DNA from: JBBDYQ01 sp035553855
GTDB taxonomy: Bacteria > Actinomycetota > Thermoleophilia > Solirubrobacterales > Thermoleophilaceae
Direction: 5' to 3'
DNA: 14,560 nucleotides
Assembly: GCA_035553855.1 (NCBI GenBank)
Contig: DATMJO010000093.1
Span: forward strand, 1 to 14,560
Under the pieces are notes generated by a model. It was not told the DNA's origin, did not search any database, and worked only from the letters and a program-made list of their open reading frames with translations. Position 1 is the stretch's first letter. Each line of letters starts with the position of its first letter. Shown piece by piece: positions 7,964-13,795 of the stretch. Made by a program: the position numbers and the translations under genes.

Positions 7964-8107
7964 CAATACTGCGCAGAGGATGCCGGAGGAGAACGTGGAG
8001 CTCGTGCTCGCGCGTGCCTCAACGCAGCAGTCAGCTAGTTCGAGTTGTCCGCTCGAGGCACGTCGTGCCGAGCGCGCAAGTCGTCGTAGCAATCCGCGCA
8101 GATAACG
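7964..8107 (+). pseudogene. Possible fossil of a SnoaL-like gene 5' end (promoter box plus start)
   Basis: AATACT (7964-7969) is followed nine bases later by ATG 7979 and the reading MPEENVELVLA. This resembles the start of the intact SnoaL-like gene at 9263 (ATACT box, VSQENVETVRR). The DNA similarity covers the box and the stretch AACGTGGAG..CGTGC. After about residue 11 the similarity ends (ARASTQQSAS...), and the frame stops at TAA 8105-8107, giving only 42 residues against 133. It also overlaps the end of the minus-strand Cys-rich gene. It looks like the 5' end of an NTF2/SnoaL-like gene whose body has been lost. The matching stretch is short, so chance remains possible. Confidence 0.4.
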
Positions 8108-8310
8108 ACGGGATTGATGCCTGCTTCCTCGCCCGATAGCCCCGGGGGCCACGCTTCGACACACTCGAAACAGATCGCGTCGGGTCGCTCGTCGTCCCCG
8201 CTGCCCAGCATGTGCCAACCCTTCCCGGCCCCCTCCGTGAGGTGTCGGCACACCGCTGTCGCGTACTGCTCGCCGTGGACTTCGCAGACGATGCGCAAGT
8301 GCTCCTCCAT
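8035..8310 (-). CDS. Small Cys/His-rich protein, probable zinc-binding (conserved hypothetical)
   Basis: The 91-residue product has four paired metal-ligand motifs: C9-x-x-H12 (CEVHGE), C21-x-H23 (CRHL), C47-x-x-C50 (CFEC) and C71-x-x-C74 (CADC). This would suit two structural zinc sites or one cross-braced site. The opening pattern C..HG....A..VC.HL recurs in small uncharacterised bacterial proteins, and I know no function for it. It has no signal peptide or membrane segment, so it is probably cytoplasmic. There is no Shine-Dalgarno; TAGTGT lies nine bases before the ATG (plus-strand 8320-8325), so the start may be nearly leaderless. Overlapping frames on the same strand are longer but are Arg/Ser-rich translations without motifs, and I take this one as real because of the ordered Cys pairs. 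Its 3' end meets the suspected SnoaL fossil. Confidence 0.72.
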   Translation of the reverse strand: MEEHLRIVCEVHGEQYATAVCRHLTEGAGKGWHMLGSGDDERPDAICFECVEAWPPGLSGEEAGINPVVICADCYDDLRARHDVPRADNSN

Positions 8311-8343
8311 CTTGGCGAGACACTACGCCCGGAAGCACCCTGA

Positions 8344-8460
8344 CGCTTCCGCTCTCGCCTGGTAGCGATGGCTTCAAGGACGACGCGCGGAGTGTCGCAA
8401 TGCGAAAAGCGCAAGCACAAGAGCAATGGAGCTGACCGGACTTCTATCGAACCTGGATCT
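8344..8460 (-). repeat. Relic copy of the tRNA-Ala 3' end and its downstream flank
   Basis: 8397-8433 repeats 10792-10829 almost exactly, in the same orientation: it has GCAATGCG, AAAAGCGCAAGCACA and GAGCAATGGAGCT, differing only by a 2-base and a 1-base indel. In the intact copy GGAGCT is the acceptor 3' strand of tRNA-Ala, and the rest is the DNA just downstream. Beyond the acceptor, the relic still shows (minus strand) GGTTCGA, an extra TAGAA, then GTCCG, which is a broken T-arm. On the other side a second block at 8344-8361 matches 10739-10756 at 16 of 18 positions, at the same 53-base offset. No anticodon or D-arm is left. It may be a displaced attachment half-site or a decayed tRNA duplication. 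Confidence 0.7.
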
Positions 8461-8484
8461 GTCTAGAAGGCTGAGCCGCCTTCT
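8441..8484. other. Two mutually exclusive hairpins
   Basis: AGAAGGC (8465-8471) and GCCTTCT (8478-8484) form a 7-bp stem with a 6-base loop. The same left arm can instead pair as TAGAAG (8464-8469) with CTTCTA at 8441-8446. The site lies downstream of the cupin gene stop, so the 7-bp stem may act as its terminator, though no T tract follows. Confidence 0.45.
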
Positions 8485-8543
8485 GACGTCACGGGTCCGT
8501 CGGGCGCTGTAGACGAGCAATCTCGGGACTGCTGCTTAGCCGC

Positions 8544-9161
8544 TCAGGCCTGAGGAGACGTGCGGCGCATCACGCGCTCTGGTAGCCGTCCGAGGCCGGC
8601 CTCCGCTGTCGGATGCGTCTCCAGATCGAGGTAGCGATCGAGCACGCGCTCAAGGCCGCGTCGACGAGCTAGGGCCGCGAGCGCCGGGAACATCAGCCTC
8701 TGCACGACGTCAGGTGGCTGTTTGCTACGAAGCTCCGCGCGGTAGCGGGTGGCAACGAGCGCGCCGAGCAGCGGAGAGGGAGGCCAGCGCCCATCGGCGC
8801 AGAGGCCCCAGACGACGAGGATTGCCTCCCCGAACCGCATCGCCGGCTCCACGCGCACGCGCATCTGCACCTCGTCCTCGCCGGCATTCCACCACCGGTG
8901 CCAGGTCCCTGGCGCGACCGTGACTTGCTCGCCCGCTGCCAGCGTTCGCTCCTCTCCGTCGAGGACGAACGTGATCCGCCCTGACCGGACCTCGAAGTGC
9001 TCGGCACAGTGATCGTGCACATGCTCGCCGCCTGGTACGAACCCGCCCCTCTCGACCGCGACGTCGGTGACGATGCGCGCGCCGCCGCTCTCGTCGGCGG
9101 ACTCGACGAGCAAGGCCTTCTCACCCGTCAGCGGATTCCAGACGACGTCACCGGCGCGCAC
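8544..9161 (-). CDS. Cupin-domain protein
   Basis: The product has 205 residues. The N-terminal 110 residues form a single cupin barrel. Cupin motif 1 is GGEHVHDHCAEHFEVRSG (the two His, a further His and the Glu as likely metal ligands). Motif 2 is PGTWHRWWNAG, with the third conserved His. The rest (LVVWGLCADGRWPPSPLLG, then ALARRRGLERVLDRYL) is helical and found in cupin proteins of unknown role. It may bind or modify a small molecule, but the substrate cannot be told. The start is GTG 9161. GGAG on this strand is about a dozen bases away, which is too far to be a good Shine-Dalgarno, whereas TACGGT sits exactly 6 bases before the GTG, suggesting a leaderless message. It is divergent from the SnoaL-like gene with 101 bases between the starts. 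Confidence 0.87.
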   Translation of the reverse strand: MRAGDVVWNPLTGEKALLVESADESGGARIVTDVAVERGGFVPGGEHVHDHCAEHFEVRSGRITFVLDGEERTLAAGEQVTVAPGTWHRWWNAGEDEVQMRVRVEPAMRFGEAILVVWGLCADGRWPPSPLLGALVATRYRAELRSKQPPDVVQRLMFPALAALARRRGLERVLDRYLDLETHPTAEAGLGRLPERVMRRTSPQA

Positions 9162-9167
9162 GCAGCG

Positions 9168-9173
9168 ACCGTA
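9168..9173 (-). promoter_or_regulatory. Candidate leaderless -10 box of the cupin gene
   Basis: On the minus strand TACGGT lies 6 bases before GTG 9161, the same box and gap as at the acetyltransferase gene. No clear -35 box was found. Confidence 0.45.
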
Positions 9174-9250
9174 CTCCTTCGGTGCGCTCGACGCCAGATT
9201 GCGCCCGCTGCTCCTTTCGCGTCCGTCGAAACCGGAAGCGGCGCTTCCGA

Positions 9251-9256
9251 GATACT
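9251..9256 (+). promoter_or_regulatory. Candidate leaderless -10 box of the SnoaL-like gene
   Basis: GATACT lies 6 bases before GTG 9263 and no Shine-Dalgarno precedes the start. TCGAAA at 9226-9231 is a weak -35 candidate at a 19-base spacing. Confidence 0.5.
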
Positions 9257-9262
9257 GGGCGC

Positions 9263-9664
9263 GTGTCGCAGGAAAACGTGGAGACCGTGCGGCGGCTGTA
9301 CCGCGCCTTCAACAGTTTCGGGCTTCAGGCCGTTGTGGAGTTCGCGCATCCTGATATGGAGGCCGTGCCTCCGCCGGACTGGCCCGAGGCATCCACCGTT
9401 CGGGGCGTTGAACTGATCCAAGCGATGGCGCGCCAGTGGGTCGAGACCTTCGCGAGCTTCGAGGTCGAACCCGAGCGGTTCTTGGATGCAGGGCCGGACC
9501 GAGTTGTCGCCTACGTCCGAGACAGAGGCCTGATCAAAGGCAGCGACGCCGAGATCGATACCCGCTTCGTGCATCTTTGGACGCTGAAGGAGGGCAAGAT
9601 CGTCAGATGGGAGGTCTTTGCGGACGAAGGTCAGGCCCTCGAGGCCGCCGGGCTCAGCGCATAG
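9263..9664 (+). CDS. SnoaL-like / NTF2-fold protein
   Basis: The 133-residue product has the usual length and layout of the SnoaL-like/NTF2 alpha+beta barrel. It opens with VSQENVETVRRLYRAFN (helix 1 of the fold), has VRGVELIQAMARQWVETF in the middle, and ends with strands FVHLWTLKEGKIVRWEVFAD, which is the family's typical C-terminal signature. Such proteins are numerous in Thermoleophilia; most are uncharacterised, and some relatives act as cyclases, isomerases or hydrolases on small hydrophobic molecules. No catalytic residue set can be confirmed. GTG 9263 is chosen because the family N-terminus begins here and a GATACT box sits 6 bases upstream; longer in-frame starts add unconserved residues. 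The 3' end overlaps the convergent methyltransferase gene by 34 bases. Confidence 0.85.
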   Translation: MSQENVETVRRLYRAFNSFGLQAVVEFAHPDMEAVPPPDWPEASTVRGVELIQAMARQWVETFASFEVEPERFLDAGPDRVVAYVRDRGLIKGSDAEIDTRFVHLWTLKEGKIVRWEVFADEGQALEAAGLSA

Positions 9665-10419
9665 CCCGCGTACGACCCCCACACGCCGCGGCTCTCCCTG
9701 ATCCTCATCCGCCGCCCTAGCTCTGCATAGGTGATCTTGCCGCGACGGCGGCGGCGCAGGTCGAGCAGGAGCGCGATCGGGTTCGCCGCCGGCGCAAGGC
9801 CGACCGTGTCGCGCGGTTCGAGCGCGTGCCGACGCAGGATGTCGTCGAGCTCGCGCGGCTTGATGAACATCTCCCAGTCGTGGACGTTCGGTTCCATGCA
9901 ACGCGTGGCGTCCCACTCCTGGAGCAGCTTGATGATGACCAGCCGGCTCCGTCGAGTGCGGTTGATCGTGTCGTACAGATAGAGGCCACCGGCTTTCAGC
10001 ACGCGCGCTGCCTCGGCGATCGCCCGCTCGACGGAGTCCACGTGCTCGAGCACATCGCAGCAATAGACGACGTCGAAGCTGTCGTCGTCGAAGGGCAGGT
10101 CCTCCGCGAGCGCAGCGAGATAGGCGATCTCGAGGCCCTCCCGCTCGGCGTGGGCCCGTGCAGTGCCGAGGGAGGGCTCAGAGGGGTCTACGCCGGTGAC
10201 CTGGCAACCGAGCTTGGCGAACTCTTCCGCGAGCAGACCGCCACCGCAGCCGACATCCAGACAGCTCCTGCCTGTCGGGTCACCAAGCTCGTCGGTGACG
10301 ATCCGGCGCATGTATCGAAACCGCGCCGGGTTGATCCCTGTGCGCAGCAGGGCCAGGTTCTCGTCGTCCTCCCACCACGTGCCGGCGAAGCGGTCGTAGA
10401 GCTCGTTGTCGACGGGCAT
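9631..10419 (-). CDS. Class I SAM-dependent methyltransferase, UbiG-like
   Basis: The 262-residue product resembles UbiG-type O-methyltransferases. The N-terminus DRFAGTWWEDDENLALLRTG, then NPARFRYM, matches the family's DxFAxxWWD...LxxxNPxRxxYI pattern. Motif I (SAM binding) is LDVGCGGGLLAEEFA, followed by VTGVDPSE (acidic residue for the ribose), LPFDDDSFDVVYCCDVLEHV and LKAGGLYLYDTINRT. After about residue 200 the tail RRRRRGKITYAELGRRMRIR is basic and less familiar. The substrate is unknown: actinobacteria normally use menaquinone, so ubiquinone synthesis is not implied. ATG 10419 has GATACT 7 bases upstream and no Shine-Dalgarno, which suggests a leaderless message. It is divergent from the small gene at 10532 and overlaps the SnoaL-like gene tail to tail. 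Confidence 0.9.
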   Translation of the reverse strand: MPVDNELYDRFAGTWWEDDENLALLRTGINPARFRYMRRIVTDELGDPTGRSCLDVGCGGGLLAEEFAKLGCQVTGVDPSEPSLGTARAHAEREGLEIAYLAALAEDLPFDDDSFDVVYCCDVLEHVDSVERAIAEAARVLKAGGLYLYDTINRTRRSRLVIIKLLQEWDATRCMEPNVHDWEMFIKPRELDDILRRHALEPRDTVGLAPAANPIALLLDLRRRRRGKITYAELGRRMRIRESRGVWGSYAGYALSPAASRA

Positions 10420-10426
10420 CCGTTCA

Positions 10427-10432
10427 AGTATC
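10427..10432 (-). promoter_or_regulatory. Candidate leaderless -10 box of the methyltransferase gene
   Basis: On the minus strand GATACT lies 7 bases before ATG 10419, and no Shine-Dalgarno is present. It is the same hexamer as before the SnoaL-like gene. Confidence 0.5.
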
Positions 10433-10518
10433 CCGGGTCAGACCGGACTTCCGCCTTGCGCGAGGAGGAGCAGCCGTCACGCGACCCCCGGCGCTCCCGC
10501 TCGTGAAAGCAGAGGCGG

Positions 10519-10524
10519 CATACT
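10519..10524 (+). promoter_or_regulatory. Candidate leaderless -10 box of the 67-residue protein gene
   Basis: CATACT lies 7 bases before ATG 10532. No Shine-Dalgarno fits this start. Confidence 0.5.
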
Positions 10525-10531
10525 GCGGCGC

Positions 10532-10735
10532 ATGCCGACCGAGGTCATCTACGTGGGGCTGCTGAACGAAGGGGTGGACGTGTGGGCACCCGTGGAGGCC
10601 GAGGCTCTGGGTGATGGCGTTTTTGCGCTCCCGCAGGACCCGCCCGCCGATCAGGAATGGGCCTTCCCGCCTGGGTCGCGCGTACGCTGCGAACCCCAGG
10701 CGGATGGTCTGGTCGCAGTCGCGTTAGCCGTCTAG
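10532..10735 (+). CDS. Conserved small protein of unknown function
   Basis: This 67-residue protein is acidic, with no Cys, signal peptide or membrane segment. The reading VIYVGLLNEGVDVWAPVEAE, then the spaced EWAFPPGSRVRCE, fits a small beta-rich family I recall from diverse bacteria (pattern VyLL.EG.dVWrPV.A..lG...y.l, then W.F.PG..VRC), with no known function. Length matches that family. An upstream in-frame start at 10406 would add 42 Arg-rich residues and run through the promoter region, so ATG 10532 is preferred; CATACT 7 bases before it supports this. It is divergent from the methyltransferase gene, with 112 bases between the starts, and lies just downstream of the tRNA-Ala gene, which points towards it. 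Confidence 0.75.
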   Translation: MPTEVIYVGLLNEGVDVWAPVEAEALGDGVFALPQDPPADQEWAFPPGSRVRCEPQADGLVAVALAV

Positions 10736-10791
10736 CGTCGCTCCCGCTTTCGCCTGAAGGCAGTCGCGACCGCGCCGAACTCGCCACTTCT

Positions 10792-10829
10792 GCAATGCGC
10801 GAAAAGCGCAAGCACAGAGCAATGGAGCT
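10792..10829 (-). repeat. Intact-side copy of the tRNA-Ala 3' end repeat
   Basis: This is the partner of the relic at 8397-8433 and includes the last bases of the tRNA gene. The part outside the tRNA can fold on the minus strand as TGCGC, loop TTTTC, GCGCA. The relic folds as TGCG, loop CTTTT, CGCA, so the 2-base indel keeps a stem. It could serve as the tRNA processing or termination signal. Confidence 0.7.
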
Positions 10830-10895
10830 AGTCGGACTCGAACCGACGACCTCCTGGGTGCGATCCAGGCGCTCTCCCAACTGAGCTATAGCCCC
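10823..10895 (-). tRNA. tRNA-Ala, anticodon CGC
   Basis: The minus strand folds into a complete 73-base cloverleaf. The 7-bp acceptor pairs GGGGCTA with TAGCTCC and contains the G3-U70 wobble pair that identifies alanine tRNA; the discriminator base is A73. The D-arm is GCTC/GAGC, the anticodon stem CCTGG/CCAGG with loop ATCGCAC, and the T-arm GTCGG/CCGAC with loop TTCGAGT. The anticodon CGC lies at 10860-10862 and reads codon GCG. The 3' CCA is not encoded. Its 3' end is duplicated at 8397-8433. Confidence 0.96.
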
Positions 10896-10954
10896 GTGCT
10901 GCAACGGACCTTGCGGTCCCGCGGCAACCCGGGATGGTAGCGGCGGGCGGGCAT

Positions 10955-10976
10955 CCGCGGCCGCCGCGGGTAGGCT
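10955..10976 (+). promoter_or_regulatory. Candidate promoter/operator of the diguanylate cyclase gene
   Basis: CCGCGGC and GCCGCGG (10955-10969) form a 15-base palindrome with a 1-base centre, directly followed by TAGGCT (10971-10976), a TAnnnT -10 candidate. A start near 10983 would give a leader of about 48 bases to ATG 11031. The palindrome would then overlap the promoter spacer. GC-rich palindromes arise easily in this genome, so this is a weak call. Confidence 0.3.
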
Positions 10977-11030
10977 AGGCATACGCGCCGCTGTCGTGGT
11001 CCCCGCGGCTCGCCGATACATGAGGCACGC

Positions 11031-12980
11031 ATGAGCTTCCGCAGTCGCCTCCGCGTCTTCTTCGCGATCATCGTCGTCGTCCCGATGGCGGCCGTCGCGC
11101 TGGTGTTGTTCAGCATCACGGCCGACAGCGAGACCGGAAAGGTGGACGCACGCCTCGCGGAGGGGTTGCGCACGGCGTTCGCCGTCTACGACGACCGGGT
11201 TGAGTCCGCGAGCCGCGATCTCCGCGGCGTCACGCGGGACGACGCGCTGCAGGACGCGCTCGAATCCGGGTCCCCCGCGGCGCTCCGCTCGCAGCTGCGC
11301 CGTCTCGCGCGCACGAACCGGATCGACGAGCTCACGGTCTACGACGCCTCCGGCCGTCTCGTGGCCCGCGCAGGAAGCCGTGACTCGATCGCGCACGCGA
11401 GCGCCGCTCCGACGACTGCCGACGGCCGGCGAATCGGGACGGTCTCGCTCTCGACCACGCGCGCGCGGGCGTACGTGTCCGAGGTGGCGCGCCTCACCGG
11501 ACTCGACGTCCGTGTCTTCCGCGGTGGCGAGCGTCTCGCCACGACCCTCCAGGCCGATGAAGGCCCGCCGAGGTCGGGCTCGGTCGTTCTCGGCGGGCGG
11601 GAGTACCGCGGGCGCTTCCAGACGGTCGCGGCATCCGTGGGCCCGGCGATCCAGATCGGGCTGTTCGAGGACGCGGACGAGCTCGAGAGCTCGATCGGCA
11701 AAAGCCGCCTGCTGATCGGCGCGATCCTTCTCGCCTTCCTCGTGCTGGCCCTCGCCTCGTCGGTGTTCGTCGTGCGCGCCCTCCAGGGTCAGGTCGCCCA
11801 GTTCCTCACGGCCGCGAAGCGGGTGGGCGGCGGCGACTTCTCCACCCAGGTTCCCGTCGAGGGCCGCGACGAGTTCGCCTCGCTCGGCGCCGAGTTCAAC
11901 AGCATGTCCCTGCAGCTCGCCGCTCAGATCGACGAGGTCGAGCGCAAGCGCCGCCAGCTCGAGGAGGCGATTCGCCGCGTGGGCGACGCGTTCGCGACCG
12001 GTCTCGACCGCGAGGGCATCGTCGAGCTTGTCGTGCGGACCTCGATGGACGCGTGCGCGGCGCAGGCGGGCCGCGCCGTCCCGATCGATCCCCAGAAGAT
12101 GCCGCCCGCCGCCTTCGGTTCGCCCGCCGCCCGTCTGCGCGCCGGCCTCGAGGCCGCCGAGCGGCACGCCTTCACGGCCGACCGAACGATGGGCGCCGAG
12201 TTGCTCGCCCAGCTCGAGCCGTCGATCGGCGCGCCGAAGGAGCGGCGCCTCTCGGAGGCCGAGGTCGATGGCGTGCACGCGCTTGCGCTGCCGCTGCGGG
12301 CCAACGTGGGAGCGGGCCGCGATCCCGAGCACGTCGGCGTCGTCTCGATAGCCCGGGACGGATCCCGCTTCTCCGAGGGCGAGCGCGAGCTCTTCGCCTA
12401 CCTCGCCGGTCAGGCGATCGTCTCGATCGAAAACGCCGACCTGCACGAGACCGTCCAGCGCCAGGCCATCACCGACGAGCTCACGAGCCTCTACAACGTC
12501 CGCCACTTCCACGAGTGGCTCGACGCGGAGGTCGAGCGGAGCCGCCGCTTCGGGACCGACATCGGGCTCGTGATGATGGACATCGACGACTTCAAGCAGG
12601 TGAACGACACCTATGGCCACCAGCAGGGAGACGTCGTGCTCCGCGAGATCGCGCTGATCCTGCGCCAGTACTCGCGCGACATCGACGAGCCCGCCCGCTA
12701 CGGCGGCGAGGAGATGGCGCTCGTGCTTCCGCAGACCGATCTGGACGGGACCGAGCTGGCCGCGAGCCGCATCCGGCACGCGATCGAGGCGCTCGAGATC
12801 CCGCGCGTCGACGGCAAGGGCGCGATCAGCGTGACGGCGAGCTTCGGCGTCGCGGCCATCCCGGGAACCGCCAGCGACAAGTCCTCGCTGATCGCCGCCG
12901 CCGACGCCGCGCTCTACCGCGCGAAGCGCGCCGGCAAGAACCGCGTCGAGCGGGCCGAGCCCATGACCGCCCCCAGCTGA
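11031..12980 (+). CDS. Membrane sensor diguanylate cyclase (HAMP, GAF-like, GGDEF)
   Basis: The 649-residue product should make cyclic di-GMP from two GTP at the membrane in response to an outside signal. TM1 is about residues 9-29, an extracytoplasmic sensor region of about 195 residues follows, and TM2 is about 226-248. A HAMP linker spans about 249-302 and runs into a coiled coil. A GAF-like domain spans about 320-470 (ending EGERELFAYLAGQAIVSIEN). The GGDEF domain begins at TDELTSLYN (481); MDIDDFKQVNDTYGHQQGD is the GTP and metal site, and the signature loop is GGEEM at 558-562 in place of GGEEF. R549-D-I-D552, five residues before the signature, is an intact RxxD inhibitory site. No EAL domain is present. 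GAGG at 11022-11025 is a good Shine-Dalgarno for ATG 11031. The next gene starts 24 bases after the stop. Confidence 0.94.
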   Translation: MSFRSRLRVFFAIIVVVPMAAVALVLFSITADSETGKVDARLAEGLRTAFAVYDDRVESASRDLRGVTRDDALQDALESGSPAALRSQLRRLARTNRIDELTVYDASGRLVARAGSRDSIAHASAAPTTADGRRIGTVSLSTTRARAYVSEVARLTGLDVRVFRGGERLATTLQADEGPPRSGSVVLGGREYRGRFQTVAASVGPAIQIGLFEDADELESSIGKSRLLIGAILLAFLVLALASSVFVVRALQGQVAQFLTAAKRVGGGDFSTQVPVEGRDEFASLGAEFNSMSLQLAAQIDEVERKRRQLEEAIRRVGDAFATGLDREGIVELVVRTSMDACAAQAGRAVPIDPQKMPPAAFGSPAARLRAGLEAAERHAFTADRTMGAELLAQLEPSIGAPKERRLSEAEVDGVHALALPLRANVGAGRDPEHVGVVSIARDGSRFSEGERELFAYLAGQAIVSIENADLHETVQRQAITDELTSLYNVRHFHEWLDAEVERSRRFGTDIGLVMMDIDDFKQVNDTYGHQQGDVVLREIALILRQYSRDIDEPARYGGEEMALVLPQTDLDGTELAASRIRHAIEALEIPRVDGKGAISVTASFGVAAIPGTASDKSSLIAAADAALYRAKRAGKNRVERAEPMTAPS

Positions 12981-13004
12981 GCGGTCCACTACCCTACGCG
13001 CCCG

Positions 13005-13649
13005 ATGGGCGCGCTCGACGACGCCATCCGGGAGCACCTGGAGCTCAAGCGAAAGCGGGGCGAGGACCCGGACACGCTTGCGGAGAAGGAGGCCGAGGCC
13101 TTCGGCCCCGCCCGGCGCGAGCCGCTGCCCGCGGAGCCGGCCGCCGACGAGACCGCGCCGCTCGCTCCCGATGCCGAGATCTTCGAGCCGGAGGTCGAGG
13201 CGGACCTCGACCCGGTCCCCGAGTTCGACGCCGACCCGGAGCCCGTCGCCGCGGCCCCGGAGCCCGTGCCCGAGCGCGAGCCGGAGCCCGCCGCCCGGGT
13301 ACATGACCCCGAGCACGAGCCCGAGCGGACCGCCGTCCTCGAGCCGGACCCCGCGCCGCCCATGCCGGAGCCGGCCCCGCCGATGCCCGAGCCCGAGCCC
13401 GTCCCGCCGGCGGCGGCCGTGGAGCCGCCCGCGCCGGTCGCGCCCGCGCCGGAGCCGGACGAGGCCTGGGAGGCCGAGCCGCCCGTGCGCCGCGGCGACA
13501 CCCCTCCGCAGGGGATCCCGGCCGTCGAGGAGCCCGCCGAGGGCGAGGACGTGCTCGAGGAGACGCCCGACTTCCTGCAGGACACCCCGGAGCACGATCG
13601 CCTGTGGTTCGAGCAGAAGCCGCCGCGCGACTTCGACTTCGACGCCTGA
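13005..13649 (+). CDS. Acidic Pro/Glu-rich protein with conserved ends
   Basis: The 214-residue product has no signal peptide. The N-terminus (MGALDDAIREHLELKRKRGED) is a charged amphipathic helix, and residues about 60-165 are low-complexity PE/PA repeats (EPEP, PPMPEPAPPMPEPEPVPP) that should be disordered. The C-terminus ETPDFLQDTPEHDRLWFEQ, then KPPRDFDFD, looks like a conserved linear motif. I recall the same two ends in unnamed Thermoleophilia proteins. Two short conserved ends joined by a stiff acidic linker suggest a tether or adaptor between partners; this is inference. It starts 24 bases after the diguanylate cyclase stop with no Shine-Dalgarno. TACCCT ends nine bases before the ATG, so it may have its own promoter or share the cyclase transcript. 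Third-position GC bias across the low-complexity part is consistent with real coding. Confidence 0.8.
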   Translation: MGALDDAIREHLELKRKRGEDPDTLAEKEAEAFGPARREPLPAEPAADETAPLAPDAEIFEPEVEADLDPVPEFDADPEPVAAAPEPVPEREPEPAARVHDPEHEPERTAVLEPDPAPPMPEPAPPMPEPEPVPPAAAVEPPAPVAPAPEPDEAWEAEPPVRRGDTPPQGIPAVEEPAEGEDVLEETPDFLQDTPEHDRLWFEQKPPRDFDFDA

Positions 13650-13680
13650 CCCCCTCTGGACGTTTGTTGCAATTCCCCGC

Positions 13681-13734
13681 CCGCTCTTCAGCGGTCTGAC
13701 GATCGGCGCCGAAACCGGGCTTACGACGGTTTCG
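13681..13734 (+). terminator. Two short hairpins after the Pro/Glu-rich gene
   Basis: CCGCT and AGCGG (13681-13694) form a 5-bp stem with loop CTTC. CGAAACCG (13710-13717) and CGGTTTCG (13727-13734) form a perfect 8-bp stem with a 9-base loop. They follow the stop at 13649 and may end or stabilise that transcript. There is no T tract. Confidence 0.4.
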
Positions 13735-13795
13735 AGGGTTCCCGTCGTTCGATGACCCGCGGCGACCACATATCTCGCCGCGAGCTGCAGACAGG

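Noticed and set aside
8031..8426. Longer minus-strand frames overlapping the Cys-rich gene
   Set aside because: They are Arg/Ser-rich with no ordered motif, and one runs into the tRNA relic, whereas the 91-residue frame has four spaced Cys/His pairs.
8434..8444. GACCGGACTTC occurring both beside the tRNA relic and near 10443
   Set aside because: An 11-base match is expected by chance many times in a GC-rich window of this size.
8397..8480. A second functional tRNA-Ala at the repeat
   Set aside because: Only the acceptor 3' strand and a disrupted T-arm remain. No D-arm, anticodon stem or 5' acceptor strand can be found on the minus strand upstream.
10906..10919. GGACC-TTGC-GGTCC hairpin upstream of the tRNA gene as a regulatory element
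   Set aside because: A 5-bp stem with a 4-base loop is too short to support a specific role; it could be part of the pre-tRNA leader or chance.
13195..13490. Repeats in the Pro/Glu region as a CRISPR-like or tandem DNA repeat array
   Set aside because: The repetition is short, irregular and follows the codon frame (Pro/Glu/Ala runs). There are no spacers or constant-length units.
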